DNA of 64,000 nt from CAWEFA01 sp963851385 (GCA_963851385.1 CAWKPE010000033.1:136515-200514); one strand, 5' to 3'; positions 48,808 through 58,499 are shown, numbered from the stretch's first letter. The notes: a model not told the origin generated them from the sequence alone. Made by a program: numbers and translations.

Positions 48808-49233
48808 ATGAATGCTATGAAAAGTTTTCGGAAAGAATTATGGTTCGAATTACCTCAACGCAGGGGATTTAAAAATATAACTCAACAAATTGAGGAATGT
48901 TTGTTTGAAAGTAAGATCAAAGAAGGATTGTTACTTGTAAATGCCATGCATATTACTGCAAGTGTATTTATAAATGATGATGAATCAGGATTACATAATG
49001 ATTTCGAAGTGTGGCTCGAAAAATTAGCACCTGAAAAGCCTTATTCTCAATACAAGCACAACGGGTTTGAAGACAATGCAGATGCACATTTAAAACGTAC
49101 AATTATGGGAAGAGAGGTAGTAGTAGCAATTTCCGATGGAAAACTCGATTTTGGACCATGGGAACAAATATTTTATGGAGAATTTGATGGAAAAAGAAAA
49201 AAAAGAGTGCTGGTGAAAATTATTGGAGAATAA
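48808..49233 (+). CDS. YjbQ / UPF0047 family protein
   Basis: A cytosolic protein of 141 residues. Start: ATG 48808 (or 48817) fits the family; a longer frame begins inside the upstream terminator and is not credible. Seen: LLLVNAMHITASVFINDDE, GLHNDFEVWLEKLAP, DADAHLKR-type histidines (NADAHLKRTIMG) and the end LDFGPWEQIFYGEFDGKR. Family knowledge: members rescue thiamine-phosphate-synthase mutants weakly and their true role is unknown; conserved His residues suggest metal or phosphate binding. Single gene, convergent with the RRM gene across a bidirectional terminator. Confidence 0.87.
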   Translation: MNAMKSFRKELWFELPQRRGFKNITQQIEECLFESKIKEGLLLVNAMHITASVFINDDESGLHNDFEVWLEKLAPEKPYSQYKHNGFEDNADAHLKRTIMGREVVVAISDGKLDFGPWEQIFYGEFDGKRKKRVLVKIIGE

Positions 49234-49272
49234 TAAAATATTAATTTTTTTACGATTTAAATTTTCAAAAAC

Positions 49273-49304
49273 AAAAAAGGAGGGAACGAGTCTCTCCTTT
49301 TTTT
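49273..49304. terminator. Bidirectional rho-independent terminator
   Basis: AAAAAAGGAG (49273-49282) pairs with CTCCTTTTTT (49294-49303), with A and T runs on both sides. It serves the convergent yjbQ-type and RRM genes. Confidence 0.85.
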
Positions 49305-49340
49305 AAATATCATTTTACGTAGGGTCGCGAAGGCGTAAGA

Positions 49341-49595
49341 TTATTCGCTTTGTGAATTGGCTTTATTAACTTTGACATTTCTGCCTGCAAGTTCTTTACC
49401 ATTCATGTTCTTCAAAGCTTCTTCTGCAGATGCTTCGCTGTCCATTTCAACAAATCCGTAGCCTTTTGATTTACCTGTACGTTTATCGATGATAATTTTC
49501 ACCGATACAACTTCGCCAAATTGGCCGAATGCTTTTCTCAACTCTTCTTCCTTCATCGAGTAAGAGATGTTGCCAACATAAAGTGTTACACTCAT
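49341..49595 (-). CDS. RRM-domain RNA-binding protein
   Basis: An 84-residue single-domain RNA-binding protein. Seen: RNP2 LYVGNI (5-10) and RNP1 KGYGFVEM (about 45-52), with the beta-alpha-beta-beta-alpha-beta order complete and a short acidic tail. Family knowledge: Bacteroidota and cyanobacteria carry several such small RRM proteins that act as RNA chaperones or global post-transcriptional regulators. It has a good promoter (49629-49658) 34 bases upstream. Confidence 0.93.
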   Translation of the reverse strand: MSVTLYVGNISYSMKEEELRKAFGQFGEVVSVKIIIDKRTGKSKGYGFVEMDSEASAEEALKNMNGKELAGRNVKVNKANSQSE

Positions 49596-49628
49596 AAAAA
49601 AAATATTAAGAAATTAAAGATAATACAA

Positions 49629-49658
49629 CAAAAATATGCCAAATAAGATAGATTTCAA
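49629..49658 (-). promoter_or_regulatory. Promoter of the RRM gene
   Basis: On the minus strand TTG (49656-49658) and TATTTTTG (49629-49636) lie 19 bases apart, matching the Bacteroidota consensus. Confidence 0.6.
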
Positions 49659-49695
49659 CAAATTTATAATGAAATTGTTCTAAAAAATATTCAAA

Positions 49696-50697
49696 TTAAC
49701 CCTGCAATGTTGCAATCATAATAGCTTTAATAGTATGCAACCTGTTTTCAGCCTGATCAAAAACAATTGAATATTCCGATTCGAAAACTTCATCTGTAAT
49801 TTCCATAGATTCAATGCCAAATTTTTCATGAATCTCCCTGCCTATTTTAGTTTCTAAATTATGATAGGCTGGTAAACAATGTAATAATTTTACATTAGGA
49901 TTTTCTGTCATTTCAAGAACTTGTTTGTTAATCTGATAGGGTAACAACAATCTGATACGTTCTTCCCATACTGACTCAGGTTCTCCCATAGAAACCCAAA
50001 CATCAGTATAAAGAAAATCGCAACCAAGAACTCCCTGGGTAACATTTTCAGTCAAAGTAATTTTTGCATCTGTTTTTTTAGCTATTTCCTGACATTTATT
50101 CACTAACTCAATCTTAGGCTGACATTGGTTTGGAGCTGCAGCTCTAAAATCTAAGCCCATTTTTGCTGAAGCAACCATTAACGAATTACCCATATTGTTA
50201 CGAGCGTCACCAAGATAACAAAAGCTAATTTTATTTAGAGGTTTAGAAGAATGTTCCTGCATTGTAAGAAGATCAGCGAGCACCTGAGTAGGATGAAATT
50301 CATCGGTGAGACCATTCCAAACAGGCACTCCGGAATATTTAGCAAGATATTCAACAGTTTCCTGAGAATAACCCCGATATTCTATTCCATCATAAAGCCT
50401 GCCTAAAACACGGGCTGTATCTTTTATAGATTCTTTATGTCCTATCTGGCTGCCTGACGGACTTAAATAAGTTACATTTGCACCTTGATCAAATGCAGCA
50501 ACTTCAAATGCACAGCGCGTGCGAGTAGAAGTTTTTTCAAATATTAAAGCTATATTTTTACCTTTTAATCTTTGTTTTTCTTTGCCAGTTTTCTTTGCTA
50601 CTTTTAATTCTGCTGAAAGTTTCAGAAGATGAATAATTTCATCTGGTGAAAAATCAAGAAGCTTTAAGAAGCTTCTGTTTTTTAAATTTAAACCCAT
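49696..50697 (-). CDS. argF: Ornithine carbamoyltransferase
   Basis: A cytosolic enzyme of 333 residues (E. coli ArgF: 334) that joins carbamoyl phosphate to ornithine to form citrulline in arginine synthesis. Seen: carbamoyl-phosphate motif STRTRCAFE, PSGSQIGHKES, FHPTQVLADLLT, and the ornithine motif HCLPAYH, with TRADE-type end ITDEVFESEYSIVFDQAENR. The FHPTQ and HCLPA motifs indicate true ornithine carbamoyltransferase rather than the N-acetyl/succinyl type often found in Bacteroidota. Catabolic use (citrulline breakdown) cannot be excluded. It has its own promoter at 50740-50769 and is not next to other arg genes. Confidence 0.95.
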   Translation of the reverse strand: MGLNLKNRSFLKLLDFSPDEIIHLLKLSAELKVAKKTGKEKQRLKGKNIALIFEKTSTRTRCAFEVAAFDQGANVTYLSPSGSQIGHKESIKDTARVLGRLYDGIEYRGYSQETVEYLAKYSGVPVWNGLTDEFHPTQVLADLLTMQEHSSKPLNKISFCYLGDARNNMGNSLMVASAKMGLDFRAAAPNQCQPKIELVNKCQEIAKKTDAKITLTENVTQGVLGCDFLYTDVWVSMGEPESVWEERIRLLLPYQINKQVLEMTENPNVKLLHCLPAYHNLETKIGREIHEKFGIESMEITDEVFESEYSIVFDQAENRLHTIKAIMIATLQG

Positions 50698-50739
50698 TGT
50701 TTGATAAGAAGTTATTAATCATTTTTTAATTTAATAATT

Positions 50740-50769
50740 CAAAGGTAATAAATTTAGTTGCTATTTCAA
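50740..50769 (-). promoter_or_regulatory. argF: Promoter of argF
   Basis: Minus-strand TTG (50767-50769) and TACCTTTG (50740-50747) lie 19 bases apart, 43 bases upstream of the start codon. Confidence 0.65.
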
Positions 50770-50799
50770 TTTTCAATTATGCAGAATAATAATTTTGAA

Positions 50800-50926
50800 T
50801 TCAATGTCGTTTAGTTAAGGAACGAAAAACCCTTCGACAAGCTCAGGGAGACAATAAAATGAAGTCATACTGAGCTTGTCGAAGTATGACCAATGATATA
50901 AGACTGCTTAACTAAACGACATTGAA
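50800..50926. repeat. Nested palindromic repeat element
   Basis: Outer arms of 20 bases (50800-50819 and 50907-50926, core AATGTCGTTTAG) are perfect complements. Inside are second arms of 15 bases, CTTCGACAAGCTCAG (50832-50846) and its complement (50870-50884). No coding frame. The inner arm is a sequence I know as a frequent palindrome in Bacteroidota genomes. The element lies between argF and the chemoreceptor gene. Confidence 0.8.
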
Positions 50927-51039
50927 TTTGAATTATGAAATTCAATTCATAATTTTCAATTATTACTCTTAATTTACATGCAAAGGATTTTTATGACCTT
51001 AAAAATAAAAGCGAATGAGTTTTTGAATAAGAAGGTTTT

Positions 51040-52857
51040 TTACAACTTAAATTTAGATATTATATCGCGTAATTCATCTGCTTGTTTAGCAAGCTTATCA
51101 GATTGAGAAGCCATATCATCAGATCGTTGAGCGTTAGATTGCACAACTGAGTTAAGTTGTTGCATTGCATTATTGATTTGCTCAACTCCACTTACCTGTT
51201 CCAAACTGGCTGCAGCAATTTCCTGAACAAGTTTTGAAGTACGCTCAATTTCAGGTGCCAACAGTTGTAACTCTTTTTCGGCATTTAATGAAAGAGATAA
51301 TGTAGATTTCGAAACATTATTAATTTCACCGGCAGCACTTTTACTTTTTTCAGCAAGTTTACGGACTTCACCGGCCACAACTGCAAATCCTTTACCATGT
51401 TCACCAGCACGTGCTGCTTCAACAGCAGCATTCAAAGCAAGAATATTGGTTTGAAATGCAATTTCATCTATAATATTTACTTTATCTGCAATTTGTTTTA
51501 ATGATTGTGATGCAACCTGAAATGATTCCTTATTCCTATTAACTTCTGCTACAGATTTATTTGCTATTGATTCTGTTTGTTTTGCATTATCAGTTGTTTG
51601 TTGAATATTTGCATACATTTCTTCCATGGATGATGAAATCTCTTCGGTTGCAGAAGCTTGTTGGCGCGCACCTTCAGCAATTTCAGTTGCACTGGCTGAC
51701 AAAACCTGGCTAGATTCTGCAATATAGTCAGAATTCTCTGAAATGTTAGAAATTATGGCTTTTAAACGTTCATTAAGTTTGTTGAGCGCTTCTGCAAGCA
51801 TTCCTACTTCATCATTTCTTATCACATTAATATTATGAGTAAGATCTCCTTCAGCCATTTTATTTGCTATAAAAATCCCTCTATTGATAGGATGGGTAAT
51901 AGAATTGGTAATAATTATAACTAGAATAATTCCTATAATCAAAATGGCTATAACTGAAAATTGAAGTACGATTCTTTCATTTTGAATAGTTTTATTGGTG
52001 TTTTCACCCATTTCTTTGACTTGGTCAAGGCCTACATCAGATGTACCTCGAACAGTCCACATAATATTGCTCGACATTTCAAAATTAGCAAGCTCCATTT
52101 TTTTAGCCATCGAGAAATTATCAATGAATGATGATGCAGCATCAGAAAATGATACTAAGGAAGTATCTAATAATTGCGGTAAATTTCCATTTCGTTTTAT
52201 AAAATCATTGACAATTATTTTAAAATTTTCAATGTCAGCTCTGTTTTTCTTCAATATTGATGGAGTTTTTTCATACACAGCCTGAAAAACCAGACCGCAA
52301 ATATTATTTAAGTTTGACAATAAATCATTGAAAACTGCATTTCTGCCTTTATAATTGTCAATTTCATACTTATTAATTATTTCTTTGCAATTTTGGATGC
52401 GGCTTAACAAGCCATTAGTTACTGATACAGTTTTTTCATACTGTTCAAGCATACTACCAAATTTAGCAACATCATCACGAATTTGTAAAAAATCATTATT
52501 CGTAGTTTTTAATTTAGTTGATTCTCCTGTTACTTTAACAAGCATCTCAAGAGATTCATTAAACTTATCCAATTGGTTCTTCGTTTTCTTTATATAATAA
52601 CTATCTCCACTATTATCATATGCCTGAAGCATTTGAATTACTTCATGCCAGTATTTATCCAGGTAAAAAGATTCATCAATAGTAGGAATATAATTTTCTG
52701 AAAGATTTTTAGTTTCATTCTTAACTTTGCTCATATTTATAAATGCAATAACTCCTATTAAAAAAGCTATTAGTATCATTGCGGAGAAACCTATTCCCAG
52801 TTTATATCCGATTTTTAAATCTTTCCATTTCATTGAAAATACAATATTTAAATACAA
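51040..52857 (-). CDS. Methyl-accepting chemotaxis protein
   Basis: A membrane chemoreceptor of 597-605 residues (start 52857, or ATG 52833 giving MKWKDLKIG). Seen: first membrane helix about 24-42, a periplasmic helical sensor domain of about 250 residues, second membrane helix about 298-322, a HAMP domain (ITHPINRGIFIANKMAEGDL), and the signalling hairpin with the conserved tip EIAFQTNILALNAAVEAARAGE. The C-terminus (IISKFKL) lacks the CheR/CheB tether pentapeptide. The divergently placed sugar-binding lipoprotein is the obvious ligand carrier. Family knowledge: the receptor controls CheA, which is not in the window. No flagellar genes are visible. Confidence 0.94.
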   Translation of the reverse strand: MYLNIVFSMKWKDLKIGYKLGIGFSAMILIAFLIGVIAFINMSKVKNETKNLSENYIPTIDESFYLDKYWHEVIQMLQAYDNSGDSYYIKKTKNQLDKFNESLEMLVKVTGESTKLKTTNNDFLQIRDDVAKFGSMLEQYEKTVSVTNGLLSRIQNCKEIINKYEIDNYKGRNAVFNDLLSNLNNICGLVFQAVYEKTPSILKKNRADIENFKIIVNDFIKRNGNLPQLLDTSLVSFSDAASSFIDNFSMAKKMELANFEMSSNIMWTVRGTSDVGLDQVKEMGENTNKTIQNERIVLQFSVIAILIIGIILVIIITNSITHPINRGIFIANKMAEGDLTHNINVIRNDEVGMLAEALNKLNERLKAIISNISENSDYIAESSQVLSASATEIAEGARQQASATEEISSSMEEMYANIQQTTDNAKQTESIANKSVAEVNRNKESFQVASQSLKQIADKVNIIDEIAFQTNILALNAAVEAARAGEHGKGFAVVAGEVRKLAEKSKSAAGEINNVSKSTLSLSLNAEKELQLLAPEIERTSKLVQEIAAASLEQVSGVEQINNAMQQLNSVVQSNAQRSDDMASQSDKLAKQADELRDIISKFKL

Positions 52858-53248
52858 TTATATCACGTTCTACGAATAAGTGCAAATAATTTGATACTGT
52901 TTTGATAAAGAATCCTAACTATATTTGTATTTGAAAATAATTACTAAAATTACATATATGATATTAATTTAGCATAATATATTAGGTTTGTTTTAAAAAT
53001 TTAATAAATAATATATATTTAAATGATTGAGTGCTAAATTATTGTTTTTTTGAGAAATAATTAATATTTAGTTAAATAATTAATTCGGTTTTAATGTATT
53101 TCAGGATAAAAAAAGTGAAATTTTGAAGATTTTTAAATATCAAGTTATTTGTCATGATAAATAATAACTCTAATCGTTAATTATTTCCAATAAAACTAAA
53201 GTTGAATGCTTAAATCTAATTATTTTTTTTATAAAAATCAAACTCATA
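52858..53248. other. Divergent intergenic region, chemoreceptor and sugar-binding protein
   Basis: AT-rich and without a gene. TATATTTG at 52920-52927 fits the -7 element of a plus-strand promoter, but the nearest TTG is 15 bases away and the start of the binding protein is 320 bases downstream, so this is uncertain. Nothing else seen. Confidence 0.4.
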
Positions 53249-54274
53249 ATGAAAATCATAAAACTCGTTATTCTAAATGTTCTAGAGGCTTTGCTCATAG
53301 GAACACTTTTGTTTGCTCTATTTACATGCAAACAAGTAAGTAAAATAAAAATCGGTTTTATGGTACCAACTTATGAAATCTCAAGGTATGAAAAGGATAG
53401 GGATTTTTTTGTAAGTAAAGTAACAGAACTTGGTGGAGAGGTAGTAGTTACTGATGCTGGTGGAGATGATAAGAAACAAATTACACAGGCTAATGAACTT
53501 ATTAGCCAGGGAGTAAGTGTTCTTGTTGTTTCAGCTGTAAATCAAAATACTGCAGCGGCTATCATTCGAGAGGCCCACGACAACAATATAAAAGTTATTG
53601 CCTACGAAAGATTAATTCAAAATTGTGATTTAGATTATTACATAACCTTTGACAGTAAGGCAGTTGGTCAAAAAATGGCCCAATATGTCTTAAAATATAA
53701 ACCTGAAGGTAATTATATCTTGCTTGGTGGTGATAAATCTGATAAAAATGCAATGCTCGTAAAAGAAGGACAAAAAGAAGAAATTGATAGTTATGTCAAA
53801 TCTGGAAAAATTAAAATTATTTTTGATGTTTATATAGAAGGATGGTCATCTGAAAATGCTTACATGACGATAAAAGATGTTTTAAAGTTAAGTGATATAA
53901 TGCCAGATGTTATTCTGTCATCAAATGATGGTATGGCTGAAGGAGCAGTAAAAGCTTTAACAGAATTCGGGTTGGAAGGAAAAGTTATGGTTACCGGGCA
54001 AGACGCTGAATTAAGTGCTTGTCGCAGAATCATCGAGGGCACACAAAATGTTACAATATACAAACCTTTTAAAAAACAAGGAGAAACTGCAGCTATTGTT
54101 GCAATGAAAGTTGCAAAAGGTGAACAGGTTATTGAAATTAATACAAAAGTCCCTAACGGAAGAACTGAAGTACCAAGTATTTTGCTCGAGCCAATAACTG
54201 TTGATAAATCAAACTTAGAAAATACAGTAATTGCTGATGGGTTTTACAAAGAAAGTGATATCTTCAAAAAATGA
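53249..54274 (+). CDS. Xylose-type sugar-binding lipoprotein, chemoreceptor partner
   Basis: A 341-residue type 1 periplasmic binding protein. Seen: an N-terminal membrane stretch with lipobox LFTC, then IGFMVPTYEISRYEKDRDFF, VTELGGEVVVTDAGGD, LISQGVSVLVVSAV, VIAYERLIQNCDLDYYITFD, SNDGMAEGAVKALTEF and VTGQDAELSAC. This is the XylF order with a lipid anchor. Family knowledge: binds D-xylose or another pentose. No ABC permease is near; a chemoreceptor, CheW and CheY are, so a sensory rather than transport role is likely. A paralog is cut by the left edge of the window (1-314). Confidence 0.92.
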   Translation: MKIIKLVILNVLEALLIGTLLFALFTCKQVSKIKIGFMVPTYEISRYEKDRDFFVSKVTELGGEVVVTDAGGDDKKQITQANELISQGVSVLVVSAVNQNTAAAIIREAHDNNIKVIAYERLIQNCDLDYYITFDSKAVGQKMAQYVLKYKPEGNYILLGGDKSDKNAMLVKEGQKEEIDSYVKSGKIKIIFDVYIEGWSSENAYMTIKDVLKLSDIMPDVILSSNDGMAEGAVKALTEFGLEGKVMVTGQDAELSACRRIIEGTQNVTIYKPFKKQGETAAIVAMKVAKGEQVIEINTKVPNGRTEVPSILLEPITVDKSNLENTVIADGFYKESDIFKK

Positions 54275-54429
54275 TGATATTTATAAATCTAGTTCCTTCA
54301 ATTCTCAGAAATATTCAATGTCAATTTATCATTGATTTTCTATGTTCAAGAAGTATTATTAATGATTTTTTTAGCATTCCCTACTGATTTATATCATTTT
54401 TTTTCCTAAAATATCCCTTAACTTATTCC

Positions 54430-54460
54430 TTGCTAATTGAAAGGTATAAAACTATTTTTG
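54430..54460 (+). promoter_or_regulatory. cheW: Promoter of cheW
   Basis: TTG (54430-54432) and TATTTTTG (54453-54460) with 20 bases between, 47 bases before the start codon. Confidence 0.6.
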
Positions 54461-54507
54461 AAAATAGCATTTAGATAAACCCAAAATTTAACCTCAAAAG
54501 TATTACT

Positions 54508-54990
54508 ATGAAACTAGCCAAATGTCTTATTTTCAAAATTAACCAGCAGAAATTTGCAATTCGAACTAGTCTTGTTTATAATATTGTAGAAAAGCCTAGA
54601 CTTGTAAGTACATTACCTCTTAAACCATATGAAAAAGCTATGTTTAGTTTCAGAGGTATGATAATTCCGTTATTAGATATTAGAAGAATACTAGGTTTAT
54701 CCTTAGATTCAGAAAATAATAATCCATGCGTTCTGATAGTAGAATTAAAAATAAATGGTTATCCAGAATTAGTTGGAATTTCAATAGATGAGGTGATAGA
54801 AGTTACAGAAATTGATGATATTTTATCATATCCATATTGTTCTGTTTCTTTAGGAAAGCAATGCAATTTAAGGGAAACTATTCTTATCCGCAACGGAGAA
54901 CCAGTAGTAATGCTAAATACTAGCAGAATTTTATCAGAAAGAGTTTTCGAATCGCATGAAGAAAAACCGATAATTCTTTTAGCAAATTAA
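54508..54990 (+). CDS. cheW: CheW-family coupling protein
   Basis: A cytosolic coupling protein of 160 residues that bridges chemoreceptors and CheA. Seen: the two-barrel CheW pattern with CLIFKINQQKFAIRTSLVYNI, FSFRGMIIPLLDIRRILGL, VLIVELKINGYPELVGISIDEVIEV and GEPVVMLNTSRIL. Conserved positions for receptor contact (RGMIIPLLD) are kept. It has its own promoter and follows the sugar-binding protein on the same strand, 233 bases away. It completes a receptor-binding protein-coupling protein set. Confidence 0.9.
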   Translation: MKLAKCLIFKINQQKFAIRTSLVYNIVEKPRLVSTLPLKPYEKAMFSFRGMIIPLLDIRRILGLSLDSENNNPCVLIVELKINGYPELVGISIDEVIEVTEIDDILSYPYCSVSLGKQCNLRETILIRNGEPVVMLNTSRILSERVFESHEEKPIILLAN

Positions 54991-55209
54991 GGTTTTTCAA
55001 ATTGGTGTACATATAAAAAATGTGCGAATTACTTTATTAAGTCGTGTAATATTAAAAAATTGAATTATGACCTAATAATTAACTATGAATTCACCAAAAT
55101 TAATTCTTGTGATAAATTATAAGACTACTTCATATAAAATATTGTATGAGTTTGATTTTTTAATATTTTATTTTTTCTATAAACTATCATTAAGCTAATT
55201 ATTTATAAC

Positions 55210-55240
55210 TTGAATTGAGTAAAAAATAATATTAACTTTG
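55210..55240 (+). promoter_or_regulatory. Promoter of the receiver-domain gene
   Basis: TTG (55210-55212) and TAACTTTG (55233-55240), 20 bases apart, 37 bases before the start codon at 55277. Confidence 0.65.
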
Positions 55241-55276
55241 TTCTCAATAGTTAATTATTAAATAACCATCAAAGTA

Positions 55277-55660
55277 ATGAGTGAAACTACCAAACGTACC
55301 ATAATGCTTATAGACGATTCCTCAACTAATAATATTCTTTATGAAAGTATCTTATTAGATGAAGGTTACGAAGTAATTATTTGTGAAGATGCAAAAATAG
55401 CATTAAATAGGCTTCAAAAGGATATTCCAGATCTTATTATATTAGACTTAATGATGCCTGGAATTGATGGATTTCATTTTCTTGAAAAGAAAAAAGGAAT
55501 TCCTAATGTCACCAATGTTCCGGTAGTTATGTTGACGGCAAGGATGGATAGAGAAAGTGAACGAAAGGCATATGAATTGGGTGTGGTAGGTTATATGGTA
55601 AAGCCAGTTGGAATATCTGAGATTACTGAAAAACTCAAGAAAATTTTCTCTTCTAAATGA
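55277..55660 (+). CDS. Single-domain response regulator (CheY-like)
   Basis: A 127-residue receiver. Seen: acidic pair Asp13-Asp14 (IDDSS), phospho-site Asp57 (LDLMMPG), Thr86 (VVMLTARM) and Lys109 (YMVKPVG). No output domain. Family knowledge: such proteins carry phosphate from CheA to a motor or to another partner. Its place beside MCP and CheW supports a chemosensory role; what it acts on in a bacterium without visible flagella is open. Confidence 0.9.
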   Translation: MSETTKRTIMLIDDSSTNNILYESILLDEGYEVIICEDAKIALNRLQKDIPDLIILDLMMPGIDGFHFLEKKKGIPNVTNVPVVMLTARMDRESERKAYELGVVGYMVKPVGISEITEKLKKIFSSK

Positions 55661-56179
55661 CAATATTAGCGATTATACTAATAATCCCTTCTTATCTGTA
55701 AACATAAACTTGAAAAATTATAATACAAAAATCTTCAAAATACTGATTTAAAATCTTAATGAAGCTGTTCTATATTTTTATTAAATTTATTTTATAGCCA
55801 CGAGAAATCTTGTACTAGTTGCTATGAGATTAATAAGCAACACTATTATTGATATTTAAACGTTAGCTGCTAAATAGTTCTAAATATTTTCTTATACAAG
55901 CAAATGGTTAAAGAACACAATTTTAATTAACAAAAAATGCAGTGGTAATTAATTTAACCACTGCATTTCAAATGATGAATGATTTAGAAACTAAAATAAA
56001 ACCCCAAAACTAAAAACCCTTAAAACCTTATAAATTGGTATGTAATAACATTCATCAAATTGTAATGCAAATTTAATATTTTGAACGTACAAGTGCAAAT
56101 GTTAACTTAAATAAATATAAGATTATTGCACCCTATTTTGGGAGTGTGATTATTTAATTAAATGAGTATTTCCCATTTG
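55661..56179. other. Intergenic region before oligopeptidase B
   Basis: 519 bases without a gene. The only clear element is the hairpin at 55935-55968. Confidence 0.5.
55935..55968 (-). terminator. Terminator on the minus strand
   Basis: AAATGCAGTGGT (55935-55946) pairs perfectly with 55957-55968. Read on the minus strand the stem is followed by a T run, so it would end the oligopeptidase B transcript, 212 bases after its stop. Confidence 0.65.
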
Positions 56180-58222
56180 CTACTTTTTAATACCTAATAG
56201 CTTGAACATAAATGCATATTGCAATGCACTTTCTTTATAAATTTCAAAACGACCTGAAGATCCAGTATGTCCGGCCTGCATATTAGTATATAACAACACG
56301 ATATTATTGCTTTTATTTCTTGTCCTTAGTTTTGCAACCCATTTAACTGGTTCCCAATATTGTACCTGAGAATCATGTAAAGCTGCTATAACCAAAATAG
56401 CAGGATAATTTAAAGGCTTGACGTTATCATAAGGTGAATAGGACAACATATACTTGTAATAAATTAAATCATGAGGATTCCCCCATTCATCAAATTCAGA
56501 GGTAGTTAATGGTATACTTTCATCGAGCATAGTAGTTACAACATCTACAAAAGGCACAATTGCGATAACACCTTTAAACAAGTCGGGTCTCATATTAATT
56601 ACAGCACCAATCAGCAGGCCTCCTGCACTTCCACCAAGTGCAAACATTTTTTGAGAATTAGTATATTTATTCTCAATAAGATATTCTGCACAATCTATAA
56701 AATCGTTAAATGTATTCATTTTGTTGAGCATTTTGCCCTCTTCATACCAATCCCGACCCATTTCTTGTCCACCGCGAATATGTGCCATAGCAAAAATAAA
56801 ACCTCTGTCAAGCAGGCTAATGCGCGCTGAAGCAAAAGATGGATCTGCACTTAAACCATATGCACCATACCCATACAACAAAAGTGGATTATTTCCATTT
56901 AGTTTATTTCCTTTTTTATAAACTAGTGAAACAGGAATTTTTTTTCCATCACGTGCATCTATATATAATCGTTTTGAAATGTAATCCTGCGAATTAAAAT
57001 TTCCTAAAACTTCCTGCCGTTTTTTTAAGATTTTTTCACCAGTTACCATATTAAAATCATAAACTGAATTAGGAAGCGTGAGAGATGAATAATTAAATCG
57101 CAAGACATTACTCTCGAGTTCAGGGTTTATGCCTACACTTACTATATACACCTCTTCTCCAAAGTCTATATAATAATCTTTCATCATATCCCAGTCTAAA
57201 ATACGAAGCTGAATTAGACCATTTTTTCGTTCAGTAATAACAATATATTTACTAAAAATTTCTATATTTTCAAGTAAAACATCTTCGCGATGAGGAATTA
57301 GTTCTTTCCAGTTTTTAATACCAGGATTACTAACTGACGTTTCCATCAGTCTGAAATTTTTTGCTTTATAATTTGTGACTATATAAAATTTATCCTTAAA
57401 ATGACTAACGCTATATTCGATGTTTTTTTTACGAGGTTGAATAATCTGAAATTTTCCCTCAGGTTCATTGGCTTTAAGAAAACGAAATTCATCGGATGTC
57501 TTTGTATAAGATACAATCATAATAAATTGCTTCGATTTTGTTTTAAAAAGTGTAGTTCCATATGTCGCGTCTTTTTCTTCAAATACAAGTACGTCCTTTT
57601 TTAAGGTATTACCTAGTCTATGTCTGTAAATCTTATCAGCTCTTAGTGTCTGCTCATCTTTTGTACAATAGAAAACTGTTTTATTATCGTTAGCCCAAAT
57701 AACTTGACCAGTTGTATTAGGAATACTGACATCAAAAATTTTTCCAGTTTTAAGATCCTTAAAATAAATTGTGTACATTCTTCTACTAAAAGTATCTACT
57801 CCATATGCCATAATTTTATTGTCAATGGAAATAAAAAGTCCCGAAATATGAATATAGCTTTTACCTTTTGCCATTTCATTAACATTTAATAGTATTTCTT
57901 CTGCTGAATCTAAACTTTCTTTCTTACGACAGTAAATTGGATATTCCTTACCTTCCTCAAAGCGGGTATAATAAAAATAACCATTGTCTTTATATGGAAC
58001 AGATTCATCCGTTTGTTTTATTCGCCCAATAATTTCGTCATAAAGCCTATCTCTAATGTCTGAATAATCAGCCATTACTTCTTCAGTATATTGATTTTCT
58101 GCCTTGATATAATCAATGACTTTTGGGTTATTACGTTCATTAAGCCAATAGTAATAATCTATCCTGGAATGCCCATTAGTTGAAAGCTCCTTTTTTATCT
58201 TTTCTGCAACAGGTGGAATCAT
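56180..58222 (-). CDS. ptrB: Oligopeptidase B (S9A prolyl oligopeptidase family)
   Basis: A cytosolic serine peptidase of 680 residues, the usual length for this family. Seen: N-terminal seven-bladed propeller with ISGLFISIDNKIMAYGVDTF-type strands, then the alpha/beta hydrolase part with the nucleophile in GGSAGGLLIG, Asp in LHDSQV, and His in AGHTGSSGRFE. Family knowledge: it cuts peptides of up to about 30 residues after Lys and Arg. No signal peptide, so it acts inside the cell. Single gene with a terminator downstream. Confidence 0.93.
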   Translation of the reverse strand: MIPPVAEKIKKELSTNGHSRIDYYYWLNERNNPKVIDYIKAENQYTEEVMADYSDIRDRLYDEIIGRIKQTDESVPYKDNGYFYYTRFEEGKEYPIYCRKKESLDSAEEILLNVNEMAKGKSYIHISGLFISIDNKIMAYGVDTFSRRMYTIYFKDLKTGKIFDVSIPNTTGQVIWANDNKTVFYCTKDEQTLRADKIYRHRLGNTLKKDVLVFEEKDATYGTTLFKTKSKQFIMIVSYTKTSDEFRFLKANEPEGKFQIIQPRKKNIEYSVSHFKDKFYIVTNYKAKNFRLMETSVSNPGIKNWKELIPHREDVLLENIEIFSKYIVITERKNGLIQLRILDWDMMKDYYIDFGEEVYIVSVGINPELESNVLRFNYSSLTLPNSVYDFNMVTGEKILKKRQEVLGNFNSQDYISKRLYIDARDGKKIPVSLVYKKGNKLNGNNPLLLYGYGAYGLSADPSFASARISLLDRGFIFAMAHIRGGQEMGRDWYEEGKMLNKMNTFNDFIDCAEYLIENKYTNSQKMFALGGSAGGLLIGAVINMRPDLFKGVIAIVPFVDVVTTMLDESIPLTTSEFDEWGNPHDLIYYKYMLSYSPYDNVKPLNYPAILVIAALHDSQVQYWEPVKWVAKLRTRNKSNNIVLLYTNMQAGHTGSSGRFEIYKESALQYAFMFKLLGIKK

Positions 58223-58499
58223 CTTAATTTATTTTTTTCACATTATTAACAGGATGGTAAAAATAATGAAAAGGAAGTTTTTTTTTATTAACTATTCTTA
58301 AGGGAAATAAAAGAAATAATTATTTGAAATTAACTTTAGGTAATTTTTAGTGCTATAAATATCTTATTTTAAACAAGTATCGAATTAATTTATAATATAA
58401 AGGAAAACTAAGAAATTATAATTTCTTTAATTCAAAATAATTAAGCAATAATTGAAAGTGACATTGATCCAAAATACTTAATTATTCAGTGATTATAGA

